Shown: positions 13,749-29,020 of the stretch, piece after piece
Numbering within the stretch: the stretch's first letter is position 1
Layout of the letters: each line of letters starts with the position of its first letter
From: Eledone cirrhosa
Lineage: Eukaryota; Mollusca; Cephalopoda; Octopoda; Eledonidae
DNA length: 64,000 nt
NCBI GenBank assembly: GCA_964016885.1
Contig: OZ024741.1
Location: 414,734,081-414,798,080, forward strand
Direction: 5' to 3'
The notes under the pieces: model-generated
Database searches by the model: none
Told to the model about the DNA's origin: nothing
Seen by the model: only the letters and a program-made list of their open reading frames with translations
Program-made: the position numbers and the translations under genes

Positions 13749-15440
13749 CACACGTACTTTGGTCTGACACTCTACCGAGTATAAGACACCAGGAGACCTA
13801 CATCACACGTACTTTGGTCTGACACTCTACCGAGTATAACACACCAGGAGACCTACATCACACATAGTTTGGTCTGACACTCTACCGAGTATAACACACC
13901 AGGAGACCTACATCACACATACTTTGGTCTCACACTCTACCAAGTATAACACACCAGGAGACCTACAGCACACATACTTTGGTCTGACACTCTACCAAGT
14001 ATAAGACACCAGGAGACCTACATCACACATACTTTGGTCTGACACTCTACCGAGTATAACACACCAGGAGACCTACATCACACATACATAGGTCTGACAC
14101 TCTACCGAGTATAAGACACCAGGAGACCTACATCACACATACATAGGTCTGACACTCTACCGAGTATAAGACACCAGGAGACCTACATCACACGTACTGT
14201 GGTCTCACACTCTACCGAGTATAAGACACCAGGAGACCAACATCACACGTACTTTGGTCTGACACTCTACCGAGTATAAGACACCAGGAGACCTACATCA
14301 CACGTACTTTGGTCTGACATTCTACCGAGTATAAGACACCAGGAGACCTACATCACGCATACTTTGGTCTGACACTCTACCGAGTATAAGACACCAGGAG
14401 AACTACATCACACGTACTTTGGTCTGACACTCTACCGAGTATAACACACCAGGAGACCTACATCACACATACTTTGGTCTGACACTCTACCGAGTATAAC
14501 ACACCAGGAGACCTACAGCACACATACTTTGGTCTCACACTCTACCGAGTATAACACACGAGGAGACCTACATCGCACATACTTTGGTCTGACACTCTAC
14601 CGAGTATAACACACCAGGAGACCTACATCACACATACTTTGGTCTGACACTCTACCGAGTATAACACACCAGGAGACCTACATCGCACATACTTTGGTCT
14701 GACACTCTACCGATTATAAGACACCAGGAGACCTACATAAACACATACATAGGTTTAACACACTACTGAGTATAAGACACCAGGAGACCTACATCACACA
14801 TACATAGGTCTGACACTCTACCGAGTATAAGACACCAGGAGACCTACATCACACGTAATTTGGTCTCACACTCTACCGAGTATAAGACACCAGGAGACCT
14901 ACATCACACATACTTTGGTCTGACACTCTACCGACTATAAGACACGAGGAGACCTACATCGCACATACTTTGGTCTGACACTCTACCGAGTATAACACAC
15001 CAGGAGACCTACATCACACATACTTTGGTCTGACACTCTACCGAGTATAACACACCAGGAGACCTACATCGCACATACTTTGGTCTGACACTCTACCGAG
15101 TATAAGACACCAGGAGACCTACAGCACACATACTTTGATCTGACACTCTACCGAGTATAAGACACCAGGAGACGTACATCACACGTACTTTGGTCTGACA
15201 CTCAACCGAGTATAACACACCAGGAGACCTACATCACACATACATAGATCTGACACTCTACCGTGTATAAGACACCAGGAGACCTACATCACACGTACTT
15301 TGGTCTGACACTCTACCGAGTATAAGACACCAGGAGACCTACATCACACGTACTTTGGTCTGACACTCTACCCAGTATAAGACACCGGGAGACCTACATC
15401 ACACGTAATTTGGTCTGACACTCTACCGAGTATAAGACAC
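13749..15440 (+). repeat. Module U4 (diverged U copy)
   Basis: CACACATAGT is at 13859 and the 56-bp monomer at 14734. The distance from module start to the 56-bp monomer (985 bp) is the same as in U3. Beyond that, U4 departs: ATAGATCTG (15245) is one monomer further away, a CACACGAGG and CGCACATAC run is repeated at about 14945-15090, and CCCAGTATAAG (about 15370) has the older form seen in U0. The right boundary is uncertain. Confidence 0.6.
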
Positions 15441-17098
15441 CAGGAGACCTACATCACACTACTTTGGTCTGACACTCTACCGAGTATAAGACACCAGGAG
15501 ACCTACATCACACATACATAGGTTTAACACTCTACCGAGTATAAGACACCAGGAGACCTACATCACACATACATAGGTTTAACACTCTACTGAGTATAAG
15601 ACACCAGCAGACCTACATCACACATACTTTGGTCTGACACTCTACCGAGTATAAGACACCAGGAGACCTACATCACACATACTTTGGTCTGACACTCTAC
15701 CGAGTATAAGACACCAGGAGACCTACATCACACGTACTTTGGTCTTACACTCTACCGAGTATAAGACACCAGGAGACCTACATCACACGTACTTTGGTCT
15801 GACACTCTACCGAATATAAGACACCAGGAGACCTACATCACACATACTTTGGTCTTACACTCTACCGAGTATAAGACACCAGAAGACCTACATCACACAT
15901 ACTTTGGTCTGACACTCTACCGAGTATAAGACACCAGGAGAACTACATCACACATACTTTGGTCTTACACTCTACCAAGTATAAGACACCAGGAGACCTA
16001 CATCACACATATTTTGGTCTTACACTCTACCGAGTATAACACACGAGGAGACCTACATCGCACATACTTTGGTCTGACACTCTACCGAGTATAACACACC
16101 AGGAGACCTACATCGCACATACTTTGGTCTGACACTCTACCGATTATAAGACACCAGGAGACCTACATAAACACATACATAGGTTTAACACACTACTGAG
16201 TATAAGACACCAGGAGACCTACATCACACATACATAGGTCTGACACTCTACCGAGTATAAGACACCGGTAGACCTACATCACACATACATAGGTCTGACA
16301 CTCTACCGAGTATAAGACACCGGGAGACCTACATCACACGTAATTTGGTCTGACACTCTACCGAGTATAAGACACCAGGAGACCTACATCACACGTACTT
16401 TGGTCTGACACTCTACCGAGTATAAGACACCAGGAGACCTACATCAAACATACATAGGTTTAACACTCTACCGAGTATAAGACACCGGGAGACCTACATC
16501 ACACATACATAGGTTTAACACTCTACTGAGTATAAAACACCAGCAGACCTACATCACACATACTTTGGTCTGACACTCTACCGAGTATAAGACACCAGGA
16601 GACCTACATCACACATACTTTGGTCTGACACTCTACCGAGTATAAGACACCAGGAGACCTACATCACACGTACTTTGGTCTTACACTCTACCGAGTATAA
16701 GACACCAGGAGGCCTACATCACACGTACTTTGGTCTGACACTCTACCGAATATAAGACACCAGGAGGCCTACATCACACGTACTTTGGTCTGACACTCTA
16801 CCGAGTATAAGACACCAGGAGACCTACATCACACATATTTTGGTCTTACACTCTACCAAGTATAAGACACCAGGAGACCTACATCACACATACTTTGATC
16901 TGACACTCTACCGAGTATAAGACACCGGGAGACCTACATCACACATATTTTGGTCTGACACTCTACCGAGTATAAGACACCAGGAGACCTACATCACACA
17001 TACATAGGTTTAACACTCTACCGAGTATAAGACACCAGGAGACCTACATCACACATACGTAGGTCTGACACTCTACCGAGTATAAGACACCAGGAGAC
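15441..17098 (+). repeat. Mosaic satellite stretch between U4 and V1
   Basis: This stretch mixes U-like and X-like monomers without a clean module order. It includes a 54-bp monomer (CATCACACTACTTTGG, about 15460) and a second 56-bp marker monomer at 16164, only 1430 bp (26 monomers) after the previous one. CCGGTAGACC and TATAAAACACC are single-copy changes. I read it as the product of several overlapping duplications and deletions, and cannot resolve the order of events by eye. Confidence 0.55.
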
Positions 17099-20000
17099 CT
17101 ACATCACACATACTTTGGTCTTACACTCTACCAAGTATAAGACACCAGGAGACCTACATCACACATACTTTGGTCTGACACTCTACCGAGTATAAGACAC
17201 CAGGAGACCTACATCACACATACTTTGGTCTTACACTCTACCGAGTATAAGACACCAGGAGAACTACATCACACATACTTTGGTCTTACACTCTACCAAG
17301 TATAAGACACCAGGAGATCTACATCACACATACTTTGGTCTTACACTCTACCAAGTATAAGACACCAGGAGACCTACATCACACATACTTTGATCTGACA
17401 CTCTACCGAGTATAAGACACCGGGAGACCTACATCACACATATTTTGGTCTGACACTCTACCGAGTATAAGACACCAGGCGACCTACATCACACATACAT
17501 AGGTTTAACACTCTACCGAGTATAAGACACCAGGAGACCTACATCACACATACTTTGGTCTTACACTGTACCGAGTATAAGACACCTGGAGACCTAAATC
17601 ACACGTACTTTGGTCTGACACTCTACCGAGTATAACACACCAGGAGACCTACATCACACGTGCTTTGGTCTGACACTCTACCGAGTATAAGACACCAGGA
17701 GACCTACATCACGCATACTTTGGTCTGACACTCTACCGAGTATAAGACACCAGGAGACCTACATCACACATACATAGGTCTGACACTCTACCGAGTATAA
17801 GACGCCAGGAGACCTACATCACACATACATAGGTTTAACACTCTACCGAGTATAAGACACCAGGAGACCTACATCACGCATACATAGGTCTGACACTCTA
17901 CCGAGTATAAGACACCAGGAGACCTACATCACACGTACTTTTGTCTCACACTCTACCGAGTATAAGACACCAGGAGACCTACATGACACATACATAGGTT
18001 TAACACTCTACCGAGTATAAGACACCAGGAGACCTACATCACACATACATAGGTTTAACACTCTACCGAGTATAAGACACCAGGACACCTACATCACACA
18101 TACATAGGTTTAACACTCTACCGGGTATAAGACACCAGAAGACCTACATCACACATACTTTGGTCTGACACTCTACCGAGTATAAGACACCAGGAGACCT
18201 ACATCACACGTACTTTGGTCTGACACTCTACCGAGTATAAGACACCAGGAGACTTACATCACACGTACTTTGGTCTGACACTCTACCGAGTATAAGACAC
18301 CAGGAGACCTACATCACACGTACTTTGGTCTTACACTCTACCGAGTATAAGACACCAGGAGACCTACATCACACGTACTTTGGTCTGACACTCTACCGAG
18401 TATAAGACACCAGGAGACCTACATCACACGTACTTTGGTCTGACACTCTACCGAGTATAAGACACCAGGAGACCTACATCACACATACATAGGTTTAACA
18501 CTCTACCGAGTACATACACCAGGAGACCTACATCACACATACATAGGTTTAACACTCTACTGAGTATAAGACACCAGGAGACCTACATCACACATACTTT
18601 GGTCTGACACTCTACCGAGTATAAGACACCAGGAGACCTACATCACACATACTTTGGTCTGACACTCTACCGAGTATAAGACACCAGGAGACCTACATCA
18701 CACGTACTTTGGTCTTACACTCTACCGAGTATAAGACACCAGGAGGCCTACATCACACGTACTTTGGTCTGACACTCTACCGAATATAAGACACCAGGAG
18801 ACCTACATCACACGTACTTTGGTCTGACACTCTACCGAGTATAAGACACCAGGAGACCTACATCACACGTACTTTGGTATGACACTCTACCGAGTATAAG
18901 ACACCAGGAGACCTACATCACATGTACTTTGGTCTGACACTCTACCGAGTATAAGCCACCAGGAGACCTACATCACACATACTTTGGTCTGACACTTTAC
19001 CGAGTATAAGACACCAGGAGACCTACATCACACGTACTTTGGTCTCACACTCTACCAAGTATAAGACACCAGGAGACCTACAGCACACATACTTTGGTCT
19101 CACACTCTACCGAGTATAAGACACCAGGAGACCTACATCACACATACTTTGGTCTTACACTCTACCGAGTATAAGACACCAGGAGACCTACATCACACAT
19201 ACTTTGGTCTTACACTCTACCGAGTATAACACACCGGGAGACCTACAGCACACATACTTTGGTCTCACACTCTACCGAGTATAACACACGAGGAGACCTA
19301 CATCGCACATACTTTGGTCTGACACTCTACCGAGTATAACACACTAGGAGACCTACATCACACATACTTTGGTCTGACACTCTACCGAGTATAACACACC
19401 AGGAGACCTACAGCACACATACTTTGGTCTCACACTCTACCGAGTATAACACACCAGGAGACCTACATCGCACATACTTTGGTCTGACACTCTACCGATT
19501 ATAAGACACCAGGAGACCTACATAAACACATACATAGGTTTAACACACTACTGAGTATAAGACACCAGGAGACCTACATCACACATACATAGGTCTGACA
19601 CTCTACCGAGTATAAGACACCAGGAGACCTACATCACACATACATAGGTCTGACACTCTACCGAGTATAAGACACCGGGAGACCTACATCACACGTACTT
19701 TGGTCTCACACTCTACCGAGTATAAGACACCAGGAGACCTACATCACACATACTTTGGTCTGACACTCTACCGACTATAAGACACTAGGAGACCTACATC
19801 ACACGTACTTTGGTCTGACACTCTACCGAGTATAAGACACCAGGAGACCTACAGCACACATACTTTGATCTGACACTCTACCGAGTATAAGACACCAGGA
19901 GACCTACATCACACGTACTTTGGTCTGACACTCTACCGAGTATAACACACCAGGAGACCTACATCACACATACATAGATCTGACACTACCGCGTATAAGA

Positions 20001-20726
20001 CACCAGGAGACCTACATCACACGTACTTTGGTCTGACACTCTACCCAGTATAAGACACCGGGAGACCTACATCACACGTAATTTGGTCTGACACTCTACC
20101 GAGTATAAGACACCAGGAGACCTACATCACACGTACTTTGGTCTGACACTCTACCGAGTATAAGACACCAGGAGACCTACATCACACATACATAGGTTTA
20201 ACACTCTACCGAGTATAAGACACCAGGAGACCTACATCACACATACATAGGTTTAACACTCTACTGAGTATAAGACACCAGCAGACCTACATCACACATA
20301 CTTTGGTCTGACTCTCTACCGAGTATAAGACACCAGGAGACCTACATCACACATACTTTGGTCTTACACTCTACCGAGTATAAGACACCAGGAGAACTAC
20401 ATCACACATACTTTGGTCTTACACTCTACCAAGTATAAGACACCAGGAGATCTACATCACACATACTTTGGTCTTACACTCTACCAAGTATAAGACACCA
20501 GGAGACCTACATCACACATACTTTGATCTGACACTCTACCGAGTATAAGACATCGGGAGACCTACATCACACATATTTTGGTCTGACACTCTACCGAGTA
20601 TAAGACACCAGGCGACCTACATCACACATACATAGGTTTAACACTCTACCGAGTATAAGACACCAGGAGACCTACATCACACATACATAGGTCTGACACT
20701 CTACCGAGTATAAGACACCAGGAGAC
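17099..20726 (+). repeat. Module V1, first copy of a 3.4-3.6 kb tandem duplication
   Basis: Rare shared markers pair V1 with V2: GACGCCAGG at 17801 and 21429, CATGACACATAC at about 17983 and 21611, and CCGGGTATAAG at 18121 and 21749, all at an offset of 3628 bp. After about 18.9 kb the offset falls to 3354 bp, for example CATCACATGTAC at 18914 and 22268, and the 56-bp monomer at 19519 and 22873. The change shows that V1 has five monomers near 18.6-18.9 kb that V2 lacks. A private 54-bp monomer (GAGTACATACACC) is at about 18511. A 53-bp monomer (GACACTACCGCG, about 19983) is shared with V2. Confidence 0.75.
19976..19992 (+). repeat. 53-bp monomer with CT deletion (type example)
   Basis: GACACTACCG replaces GACACTCTACCG, a loss of one CT from CTCT. 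Copies with following CCGCG and preceding ATAGATCTG lie at about 19983, 23339, 31858, 33616 and 34272. A second lineage with following CCGAATATAAG is at about 26638 and 28066. A third case, with GAGACTACCGAG, is at about 12284. The ninth -2 monomer (about 62468) lost CA from a different site. Confidence 0.85.
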
Positions 20727-23700
20727 CTACATCACACATACTTTGGTCTTACACTCTACCAAGTATAAGACACCAGGAGACCTACATCACACATACTTTG
20801 ATCTGACACTCTACCGAGTATAAGACACCGGGAGACCTACATCACACATATTTTGGTCTGACACTCTACCGAGTATAAGACACCAGGCGACCTACATCAC
20901 ACATACATAGGTTTAACACTCTACCGAGTATAAGACACCAGGAGACCTACATCACACATACATAGGTCTAACACTCTACCGAGTATAAGACACCAGGAGA
21001 CCTACATCACACATACTTTGGTCTTACACTCTACCAAGTATAAGACACCAGGAGACCTACATCACACATACATAGGTTTAACACTCTACCGAGTATGAGA
21101 CACCAGGAGACCTACATCACACATACATAGGTCTGACACTCTACCGAGTATAAGACACCAGGAGACCTACATCACACATACTTTGGTCTTACACTGTACC
21201 GAGTATAAGACACCTGGAGACCTAAATCACACGTACTTTGGTCTGACACTCTACCGAGTATAACACACCAGGAGACCTACATCACACGTGCTTTGGTCTG
21301 ACACTCTACCGAGTATAAGACACCAGGAGACCTACATCACGCATACTTTGGTCTGACACTCTACCGAGTATAAGACACCAGGAGACCTACATCACACATA
21401 CATAGGTCTGACACTCTACCGAGTATAAGACGCCAGGAGACCTACATCACACATACATAGGTTTAACACTCTACCGAGTATAAGACACCAGGAGACCTAC
21501 ATCACGCATACATAGGTCTGACACTCTACCGAGTATAAGACACCAGGAGACCTACATCACACGTACTTTTGTCTCACACTCTACCGAGTATAAGACACCA
21601 GGAGACCTACATGACACATACATAGGTTTAACACTCTACCGAGTATAAGACACCAGGAGACCTACATCACACATACATAGGTTTAACACTCTACCGAGTA
21701 TAAGACACCAGGACACCTACATCACACATACATAGGTTTAACACTCTACCGGGTATAAGACACCAGAAGACCTACATCACACATACTTTGGTCTGACACT
21801 CTACCGAGTATAAGACACCAGGAGACCTACATCACACGTACTTTGGTCTGACACTCTACCGAGTATAAGACACCAGGAGACTTACATCACACGTACTTTG
21901 GTCTGACACTCTACCGAGTATAAGACACCAGGAGACCTACATCACACGTACTTTGGTCTTACACTCTACCGAGTATAAGACACCAGGAGACCTACATCAC
22001 ACGTACTTTGGTCTGACACTCTACCGAGTATAAGACACCAGGAGACCTACATCACACGTACTTTGGTCTGACACTCTACCGAGTAGAAGACACCAGGAGA
22101 CCTACATCACACATACATAGGTTTAACACTCTACCGAGTACAAGACACCAGGAGACCTACATCACACATACATAGGTTTAACACTCTACTGAGTATAAGA
22201 CACCAGGAGACCTACATCACACATACTTTGGTCTGACACTCTACCGAGTATAAGACACCAGGAGACCTACATCACATGTACTTTGGTCTGACACTCTACC
22301 GAGTATAAGCCACCAGGAGACCTACATCACACATACTTTGGTCTGACACTTTACCGAGTATAAGACACCAGGAGACCTACATCACACGTACTTTGGTCTC
22401 ACACTCTACCAAGTATAAGACACCAGGAGACCTACAGCACACATACTTTGGTCTCACACTCTACCGAGTATAAGACACCAGGAGACCTACATCACACATA
22501 CTTTGGTCTTACACTCTACCGAGTATAAGACACCAGGAGACCTACATCACACATACTTTGGTCTTACACTCTACCGAGTATAACACACCGGGAGACCTAC
22601 AGCACACATACTTTGGTCTCACACTCTACCGAGTATAACACACGAGGAGACCTACATCGCACATACTTTGGTCTGACACTCTACCGAGTATAACACACTA
22701 GGAGACCTACATCACACATACTTTGGTCTGACACTCTACCGAGTATAACACACCAGGAGACCTACAGCACACATACTTTGGTCTCACACTCTACCGAGTA
22801 TAACACACCGGGAGACCTACATCGCACATACTTTGGTCTGACACTCTACCGATTATAAGACACCAGGAGACCTACATTAACACATACATAGGTTTAACAC
22901 ACTACTGAGTATAAGACACCAGGAGACCTACATCACACATACATAGGTCTGACACTCTACCGAGTATAAGACACCAGGAGACCTACATCACACATACATA
23001 GGTCTGACACTCTACCGAGTATAAGACACCGGGAGACCTACATCACACGTACTTTGGTCTCACACTCTACCGAGTATAAGACACCAGGAGACCTACATCA
23101 CACATACTTTGGTCTGACACTCTACCGACTATAAGACACTAGGAGACCTACATCACACGTACTTTGGTCTGACACTCTACCGATTATAAGACACCAGGAG
23201 ACCTACAGCACACATACTTTGATCTGACACTCTACCGAGTATAAGACACCAGGAGACCTACATCACACGTACTTTGGTCTGACACTCTACCGAGTATAAC
23301 ACACCAGGAGACCTACATCACACATACATAGATCTGACACTACCGCGTATAAGACACCAGGAGACCTACATCACACGTACTTTGGTCTGACACTCTACCC
23401 AGTATAAGACACCGGGAGACCTACATCACACGTAATTTGGTCTGACACTCTACCGAGTATAAGACACCAGGAGACCTACATCACACGTACTTTGGTCTGA
23501 CACTCTACCGAGTATAAGACACCAGGAGACCTACATCACACATACATAGGTTTAACACTCTACCGAGTATAAGACACCAGGAGACCTACATCACACATAC
23601 ATAGGTTTAACACTCTACTGAGTATAAGACACCAGCAGACCTACATCACACATACTTTGGTCTGACTCTCTACCGAGTATAAGATACCAGGAGACCTACA

Positions 23701-24080
23701 TCACACATACTTTGGTCTTACACTCTACCGAGTATAAGACACCAGGAGAACTACATCACACATACTTTGGTCTTACACTCTACCAAGTATAAGACACCAG
23801 GAGATCTACATCACACATACTTTGGTCTTACACTCTACCAAGTATAAGACACCAGGAGACCTACATCACACATACTTTGATCTGACACTCTACCGAGTAT
23901 AAGACATCGGGAGACCTACATCACACATATTTTGGTCTGACACTCTACCGAGTATAAGACACCAGGCGACCTACATCACACATACATAGGTTTAACACTC
24001 TACCGAGTATAAGACACCAGGAGACCTACATCACACATACATAGGTCTGACACTCTACCGAGTATAAGACACCAGGAGAC
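20727..24080 (+). repeat. Module V2, second copy of the tandem duplication
   Basis: It follows V1 with the shared markers listed there, including the 53-bp GACACTACCGCG monomer at about 23339. Private differences include the 56-bp marker reading TACATTAAC instead of TACATAAAC (22873), GAGTAGAAG at about 22083 and CGATTATAAG at about 23183. The left boundary is blurred by a small local repetition of the TTTGATCTG, CCGGG, TATTTTGG, GGCGACC series near 20.5-20.9 kb. Divergence from V1 at 24081 marks the right boundary. Confidence 0.72.
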
Positions 24081-26049
24081 CTACATCACACGTACTTTGG
24101 TCTGACACTCTACCGAGTATAAGACACCAGGAGACCTACATCACACATACATAGGTTTAACACTCTACCGAGTATAAGACACCAGGAGACCTACGTCACA
24201 CATACATAGGTTTAACACTCTACTGAGTATAAGACACCAGGAGACCTACATCACACATACTTTGGTCTGACACTCTACCGAGTATAAGACACCAGGAGAC
24301 CTACATCACACGTACTTTGGTCTTACACTCTACCGAGTATAAGACACCAGGAGGCCTACATCACACGTACTTTGGTCTGACACTCTACCGAATATAAGAC
24401 ACCAGGAGACCTACATCACACGTACTTTGGTCTGACACTCTACGAGTATAAGACACCAGGAGACCTACATCACACGTACTTTGGTCTGACACTCTACCGA
24501 GTATAAGACACCAGGAGACCTACATCACATGAACTTTGGTCTGACACTCTACCAAGTATAAGCCACCAGGAGACCTACATCACACATACTTTGGTCTGAC
24601 ACTTTACCGAGTATAAGACACCAGGAGACCTACATCACACGTACTTTGGTCTCACACTCTACCAAGTATAAGAAACCAGGAGACCTACATCACACATACT
24701 TTGGTCTGACACTCTACCGAATATAAGACACCAGGAGACCTACATCACACATACTTTGGTCTTACACTCTACCGAGTATAAGACACCAGGAGACCTACAT
24801 CACACATACTTTGGTCTTACACTCTACCAAGTATAAGACACCAGGAGACCTACATCACACATACTTTGGTCTGACACTCTACCGAGTATAAGACACCAGG
24901 AGACCTACATCACACATACTTTGGTCTTACACTCTACCGAGTATAAGACACCAGGAGACCTACATCACACATACATAGGTTTAACACTCTACCGAGTATA
25001 AGACACCAGGAGACCTACATCACACATACATAGGTCTGACACTCTACCGAGTATAAGACACCAGGAGACCTACATCACACGTACTGTGGTCTCACACTCT
25101 ACCGAGTATAAGACACCAGGAGACCAACATCACACATACTTTGGTCTGACACTCTACCGAGTATAAGACACCAGGAGACCTACATCACACGTACTTTGGT
25201 CTGACACTCTACCGAGTATAAGACACCAGGAGACCTACATCACGCATACTTTGGTCTGACACTCTACCGAGTATAAGACACCAGGAGAACTACATCACAT
25301 GTACTTTGGTCTGACACTCTACCGAGTATAAGACACCAGGAGACCTACATCACACGTACTTTGGTCTGACACACTACCGAGTATAACACACCAGGAGACC
25401 TACATCACACTTACTTTGGTCTGACACTCTACCGAGTATAACACACCAGGAGACCTACATGACACATACTTTGGTCTGACACTCTACCGAGTATAACACA
25501 CCAGGAGACCTACATCACACATACTTTGGTCTGACACTCTACCGAGTATAACACACCAGGAGACCTACAGCACACATACTTTGGTCTCACACTCTACCGA
25601 GTATAACACACGAGGAGACCTACATCGCACATACTTTGGTCTGACACTCTACCGAGAATAACACACCAGGAGACCTACATCACACATACTTTGGTCTGAC
25701 ACTCTACCGAGTATAACACACCAGGAGACCTACATCGCACATACTTTGGTCTGACACTCTACCGATTATAAGACACCAGGAGACCTACATAAACACATAC
25801 ATAGGTTTAACACACTACTGAGTATAAGACACCAGGAGACCTACATCACACATACTTTGGTCTGACACTCTACCGACTATAAGACACTAGGAGACCTACA
25901 TCACACGTACTTTGGTCTCACACTCTACCGAGTATAAGACACCAGGAGACCTACAGCACACATACTTTGATCTGACACTCTACCGAGTATAAGACACCAG
26001 GAGACCTACATCACACGTACTTTGGTCTGACACTCTACCGAGTATAACA
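24081..26049 (+). repeat. Mosaic satellite stretch with X-like start and U-like middle
   Basis: A CACATGAACT monomer at about 24526 and a 54-bp TCTACGAGT monomer just before it (about 24441) reproduce the U-to-X junction seen at 3.3-3.4 kb and 12.0-12.1 kb. It is followed by an X-like series, then by GTACTGTGG (about 25081) and other U-type markers up to the 56-bp monomer at 25786. It is therefore a shortened X-U succession. Confidence 0.6.
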
Positions 26050-27477
26050 CACCAGGAGACCTACATCACACATACATAGATCTGACACTCTACCGCGTAT
26101 AAGACACCAGGAGACCTACATCACACGTACTTTGGTCTGACACTCTACCGAGTATAAGACACCAGGAGACCTACATCACACGTACTTTGGTCTGACACTC
26201 TACCCAGTATAAGACACCGGGAGACCTACATCACACGTAATTTGGTCTGACACTCTACCGAGTATAAGACACCAGGAGACCTACATCACACATACTTTGG
26301 TCTGACACTCTACCGAGTATAAGACACCAGGAGACCTACATCACACATACATAGGTTTAACACTCTACCGAGTATAAGACACCAGGAGACCTACATCACA
26401 CATACATAGGTTTAACACTCTACTGAGTATAAGACACCAGCAGACCTACATCACACATACTTTGGTCTGACACTCTACCGAGTATAAGACACCAGGAGAC
26501 CTACATCACACATACTTTGGTCTGACACTCTACCGAGTATAAGACACCAGGAGACCTACATCACACGTACTTTGGTCTTACACTCTACCGAGTATAAGAC
26601 ACCAGGAGGCCTACATCACACGCACTTTGGTCTGACACTACCGAATATAAGACACCAGGAGACCTACATCACACGTACTTTGGTCTGACACTCTACCGAG
26701 TATAAGACACCAGGAGACCTACATCACACGTACTTTGGTCTGACACTCTACCGAATATAAGACACCAGGAGACCTACATCACACATACTTTGGTCTTACA
26801 CTCTACCGAGTATAAGACACCGGGAGACCTACATCACACATACTTTGGTCTTACACTCTACCGAGTATAAGACACCAGGAGAACTACATCACACATACTT
26901 TGGTCTTACACTCTACCAAGTATAAGACACCAGGAGACCTACATCACACATATTTTGGTCTTACACTCTACCAAGTATAAGACACCAGGAGACCTACATC
27001 ACACATACTTTGATCTGACACTCTGCCGAGTATAAGACACCGGGAGACCTACATCACACATATTTTGGTCTGACACTCTACCGAGTATAAGACACCAGGA
27101 GACCTACATCACACATACATAGGTTTAACACTCTACCGAGTATAAGACACCAGGAGACCTACATCACACATACATAGGTCTGACACTCTACCGAGTATAA
27201 GACACCAGGAGACCTACATCACACATACATTGGTCTTACACTCTACCGAGTATAAGACACCAGGAGACCTACATCACACATACTTTGGTCTTACACTCTA
27301 CCAAGTATAAGACACCAGGAGACCTACATCACACATACTTTGGTCTGACACTCTACCGAGTATAAGACACCAGGAGACCTACATCACACATACTTTGGTC
27401 TTACACTCTACCGAGTATAAGACACCAGGAGAACTACATCACACATATTTTGGTCTTACACTCTACCAAGTATAAGA
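26050..27477 (+). repeat. Module W1 (about 1.43 kb tandem repeat, first copy)
   Basis: ATAGATCTG with CCGCG at about 26077 and a distinctive 53-bp monomer GACACTACCGAATATAAG at about 26633 recur 1428 bp later (27505 and 28061). The shared 2-bp deletion makes the duplication secure. Within the unit are the CATAGGTTTAAC doublet, GGAGGCC, TTTGATCTG with CCGGG, and CATTGGTCTTAC. CGCACTTTGG near 26620 is private. Confidence 0.72.
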
Positions 27478-29020
27478 CACCAGGAGATCTACATCACACA
27501 TACATAGATCTGACACTCTACCGCGTATAAGACACCAGGAGACCTACATCACACGTACTTTGGTCTGACACTCTACCGAGTATAAGACACCAGGAGACCT
27601 ACATCACACGTACTTTGGTCTGACACTCTACCCAGTATAAGACACCGGGAGACCTACATCACACGTAATTTGGTCTGACACTCTACCGAGTATAAGACAC
27701 CAGGAGACCTACATCACACGTACTTTGGTCTGACACTCTACCGAGTATAAGACACCAGGAGACCTACATCACACATACATAGGTTTAACACTCTACCGAG
27801 TATAAGACACCAGGAGACCTACATCACACATACATAGGTTTAACACTCTACTGAGTATAAGACACCAGCAGACCTACATCACACATACTTTGGTCTGACA
27901 CTCTACCGAGTATAAGACACCAGGAGACCTACATCACACATACTTTGGTCTGACACTCTACCGAGTATAAGACACCAGGAGACCTACATCACACGTACTT
28001 TGGTCTTACACTCTACCGAGTATAAGACACCAGGAGGCCTACATCACACGTACTTTGGTCTGACACTACCGAATATAAGACACCAGGAGACCTACATCAC
28101 ACGTACTTTGGTCTGACATTCTACCGAGTATAAGACACCATGAGACCTACTTCACACGTACTTTGGTCTGACACTATACCGAATATAAGACACCAGGAGA
28201 CCTACATCACACATACTTTGGTCTTACACTCTACCGAGTATAAGACACCAGGTGACCTACATCACACATACTTTGGTCTTACACTCTACCAAGTATAAGA
28301 CACCAGGAGACCTACATCACACATACTTTGGTCTGACACTCTACCGAGTATAAGACACCAGGAGACCTACATCACACATACTTTGGTCTTACACTCTACC
28401 GAGTATAAGACACCAGGAGAACTACATCACACATACTTTGGTCTTACACTCTACCAAGTATAAGACACCAGGAGACCTACATCACACATATTTTGGTCTT
28501 ACACTCTACCAAGTATAAGACACCAGGAGACCTACATCACACATACTTTGATCTGACACTCTACCGAGTATAAGACACCGGGAGACTTACATCACACATA
28601 TTTTGGTCTGACACTCTACCGAGTATAAGACACCAGGAGACCTACATCACACATACATAGGTTTAACACTCTACCGAGTATAAGACACCAGGAGACCTAC
28701 ATCACACATACATAGGTCTGACACTCTACCGAGTATAAGACACCAGGAGACCTACATCACACATACATTGGTCTTACACTCTACCGAGTATAAGACACCA
28801 GGAGACCTACATCACACATACTTTGGTCTTACACTCTACCAAGTATAAGACACCAGGATACCTACATCACACATACTTTGGTCTGACACTCTACCGAGTA
28901 TAAGACACCAGGAGACCTACATCACACATACTTTGGTCTTACACTCTACCGAGTATAAGACACCAGGAGAACTACATCACACATATTTTGGTCTTACACT
29001 CTACCAAGTATAAGACACCA
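27478..29020 (+). repeat. Module W2 (second copy, 28 monomers)
   Basis: It carries the same marker order as W1, including the 53-bp GACACTACCGAATATAAG monomer. The offset rises from 1428 to 1538 bp by the CATTGG monomer (27228 to 28766), so W2 contains two more monomers than W1. Private changes include CCATGAGACC and CTATACCGAAT near 28140-28180. A third related but indel-free series lies near 36.1-37.4 kb. Confidence 0.68.
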
